Source of the DNA: Prorocentrum cordatum
Taxonomy: Eukaryota > Sar > Dinophyceae > Prorocentrales > Prorocentraceae
NCBI GenBank assembly: GCA_963575745.1
Contig: CAUYUJ010014545.1
Span: 166,127-218,626 of the forward strand
Reading direction: 5' to 3'
Length of the DNA: 52,500 bases
Part shown: piece by piece, positions 51,631 to 52,500 of the stretch
How positions within the stretch are numbered: position 1 is the first letter of the stretch
Layout: each line of letters starts with the position of its first letter
Notes under the pieces: generated by a model
Database searches by the model: none
Told to the model about the DNA's origin: nothing
The model's input: only the letters and a program-made list of their open reading frames with translations
Program-made: the position numbers and the translations under genes

Positions 51631-51935
51631 ATATACTACATAAATGCCATATACCGATATCATATAGCATGTCTCAATTGTCATATCTATATATGTATAC
51701 AAATACAAATATAATCATACATATATATAACTATGCATGCATGCATGCATACAGACACACATACACACACACATACACAGTTACACACATATATTCATAT
51801 ACACGTATTCACGTATACACATATATACATTTCCACAGTTACACATACATACACATATACGTATACGAATACATAAACATCTACATACGCATATACATGC
51901 ATGCACACACATTTACAGATATACGCATGGATTAG
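51631..51935. repeat. ATAC/ACAT-rich block interrupting the minisatellite
   Basis: Simple sequence of ATACAT, ACACAT and GCATGCATGCATGCAT units. It separates two blocks of the same 41-bp minisatellite. Confidence 0.9.
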
Positions 51936-52500
51936 ACCCCTAGAAACTCATACAGATTCCTAAGGGCACCGCCCAGATCCCCAGAAACTTTTTAGAAATC
52001 CCGAGGACCCCGTTGAGGCCCTTAGAAATCCAACGGCCCACTTCAGATCCTTGGAAATCCCTCCAGAATCCGAGGGGCCCCGCCCAGCTCGCCCTGCATC
52101 CCCCGGGAATCTTGGGGGCCCCGTTCAGATCCGTGAAATTCTCGAGGGGCCCGAGGGGCCCCGCTCAGATCCGTAGCAATTCCTTGAATCCCTGGGACCT
52201 CGTTCAAATCCATGGAAATTCCGCTGGAATATTGGAGACTCCGTTCAGATCTTTAGAGATCCCGCCGGAATCCGAGGGGGCCCTCTCCAAGCTTCAATTT
52301 CGTCGGACACCCTAGGGGCCCCGTCCAGATCGTTCGAAACCCCACGCAGGGACCCCGCCCACACCCATAGAAATTCTCCCACATTCCGAGGGGGGGTCGA
52401 TCAGATCTTTGCAACTCCCCCGGAATATCCGGCGCCCCGCCTAAACCTAAAGACCGATGGGGCCCCGTTCAGAGTCGTGGAAATCTCCCTGGATTCTCGC
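51936..52500. repeat. 41-bp minisatellite, right block, continues past the window
   Basis: About 14 more diverged units with CCCCGTTCAGATCC and AAATTC cores, reaching the last base of the window. Confidence 0.9.

Noticed and set aside
51669-51943. Small frames rich in Tyr, His and Ile
   Set aside because: Translation of ATAC/ACAT simple sequence.
1-52500. tRNA, rRNA or intact spliced-leader RNA genes
   Set aside because: No cloverleaf with a TTCGA arm, no rRNA core and no exact 22-nt leader was found on reading both strands by eye; a tRNAscan or Infernal run would be decisive.

Overview
The window looks like nuclear DNA of a dinoflagellate, probably a core group such as Suessiales. The pointers are a Ty1/copia reverse transcriptase whose catalytic box reads HVDD instead of YVDD, a gag tail of the GKGKGRGKGKGKRRR type, a LINE-type reverse transcriptase fragment of dinoflagellate flavour, sequences resembling the dinoflagellate spliced leader, high GC, and very long low-density intergenic repeats. 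This is judged from sequence features alone.

Layout. Positions 1-2250 hold one apparently intact, intronless host gene for a RING-H2 membrane protein. 2250-3600 is intergenic with short repeats. 3604-19349 is a decayed giant Ty1/copia element (element 1, 15.7 kb) with 254-bp LTRs and a CACCCA target duplication. 19350-25930 is intergenic and holds several independent tandem-repeat families with units of about 70-140, 88 and G/T-rich 12-16 bp. 25930-47252 is a second, homologous copia element (element 2, 21.3 kb). Its integrase is split by a separate 5,792-bp insertion (37605-43396) with a 14-bp target duplication. That insertion carries, on the minus strand, the 3' part of a gene with a UPF1-like superfamily-1 helicase end followed by a cysteine-rich region. 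47253-52500 holds microsatellites, a G/T-rich repeat, an AT-rich island with two unrecognised open frames, a LINE reverse transcriptase fragment on the minus strand, and a 41-bp minisatellite that runs off the window.

The two copia copies share one domain order: gag with basic tail and zinc knuckle, long proline/alanine-rich linkers, a Tpt1/KptA-like (RNA 2'-phosphotransferase-like) region, a RING finger, aspartic protease (DIGS), a conserved region of unknown role, a C5-methyltransferase-like domain with cysteine/histidine clusters, integrase (D, D, E), reverse transcriptase (HVDD) and RNase H. Both copies carry frameshifts and stops, but at different places, so comparing them shows the ancestral polyprotein. 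Neither looks able to move by itself.

The most striking unexplained signal is a family of about 55 short hairpins, GCRGG-NNNN-CCYGC, spread through both elements and apparently absent outside them. Loops are often GCAA, GAAA or GACA. Many encode A-G-x-P-A in frame, yet stem partners change together at synonymous positions between the two copies, and units differ by clean in-frame presence or absence. This suggests selection on, or spread of, a nucleic-acid structure inside the element.
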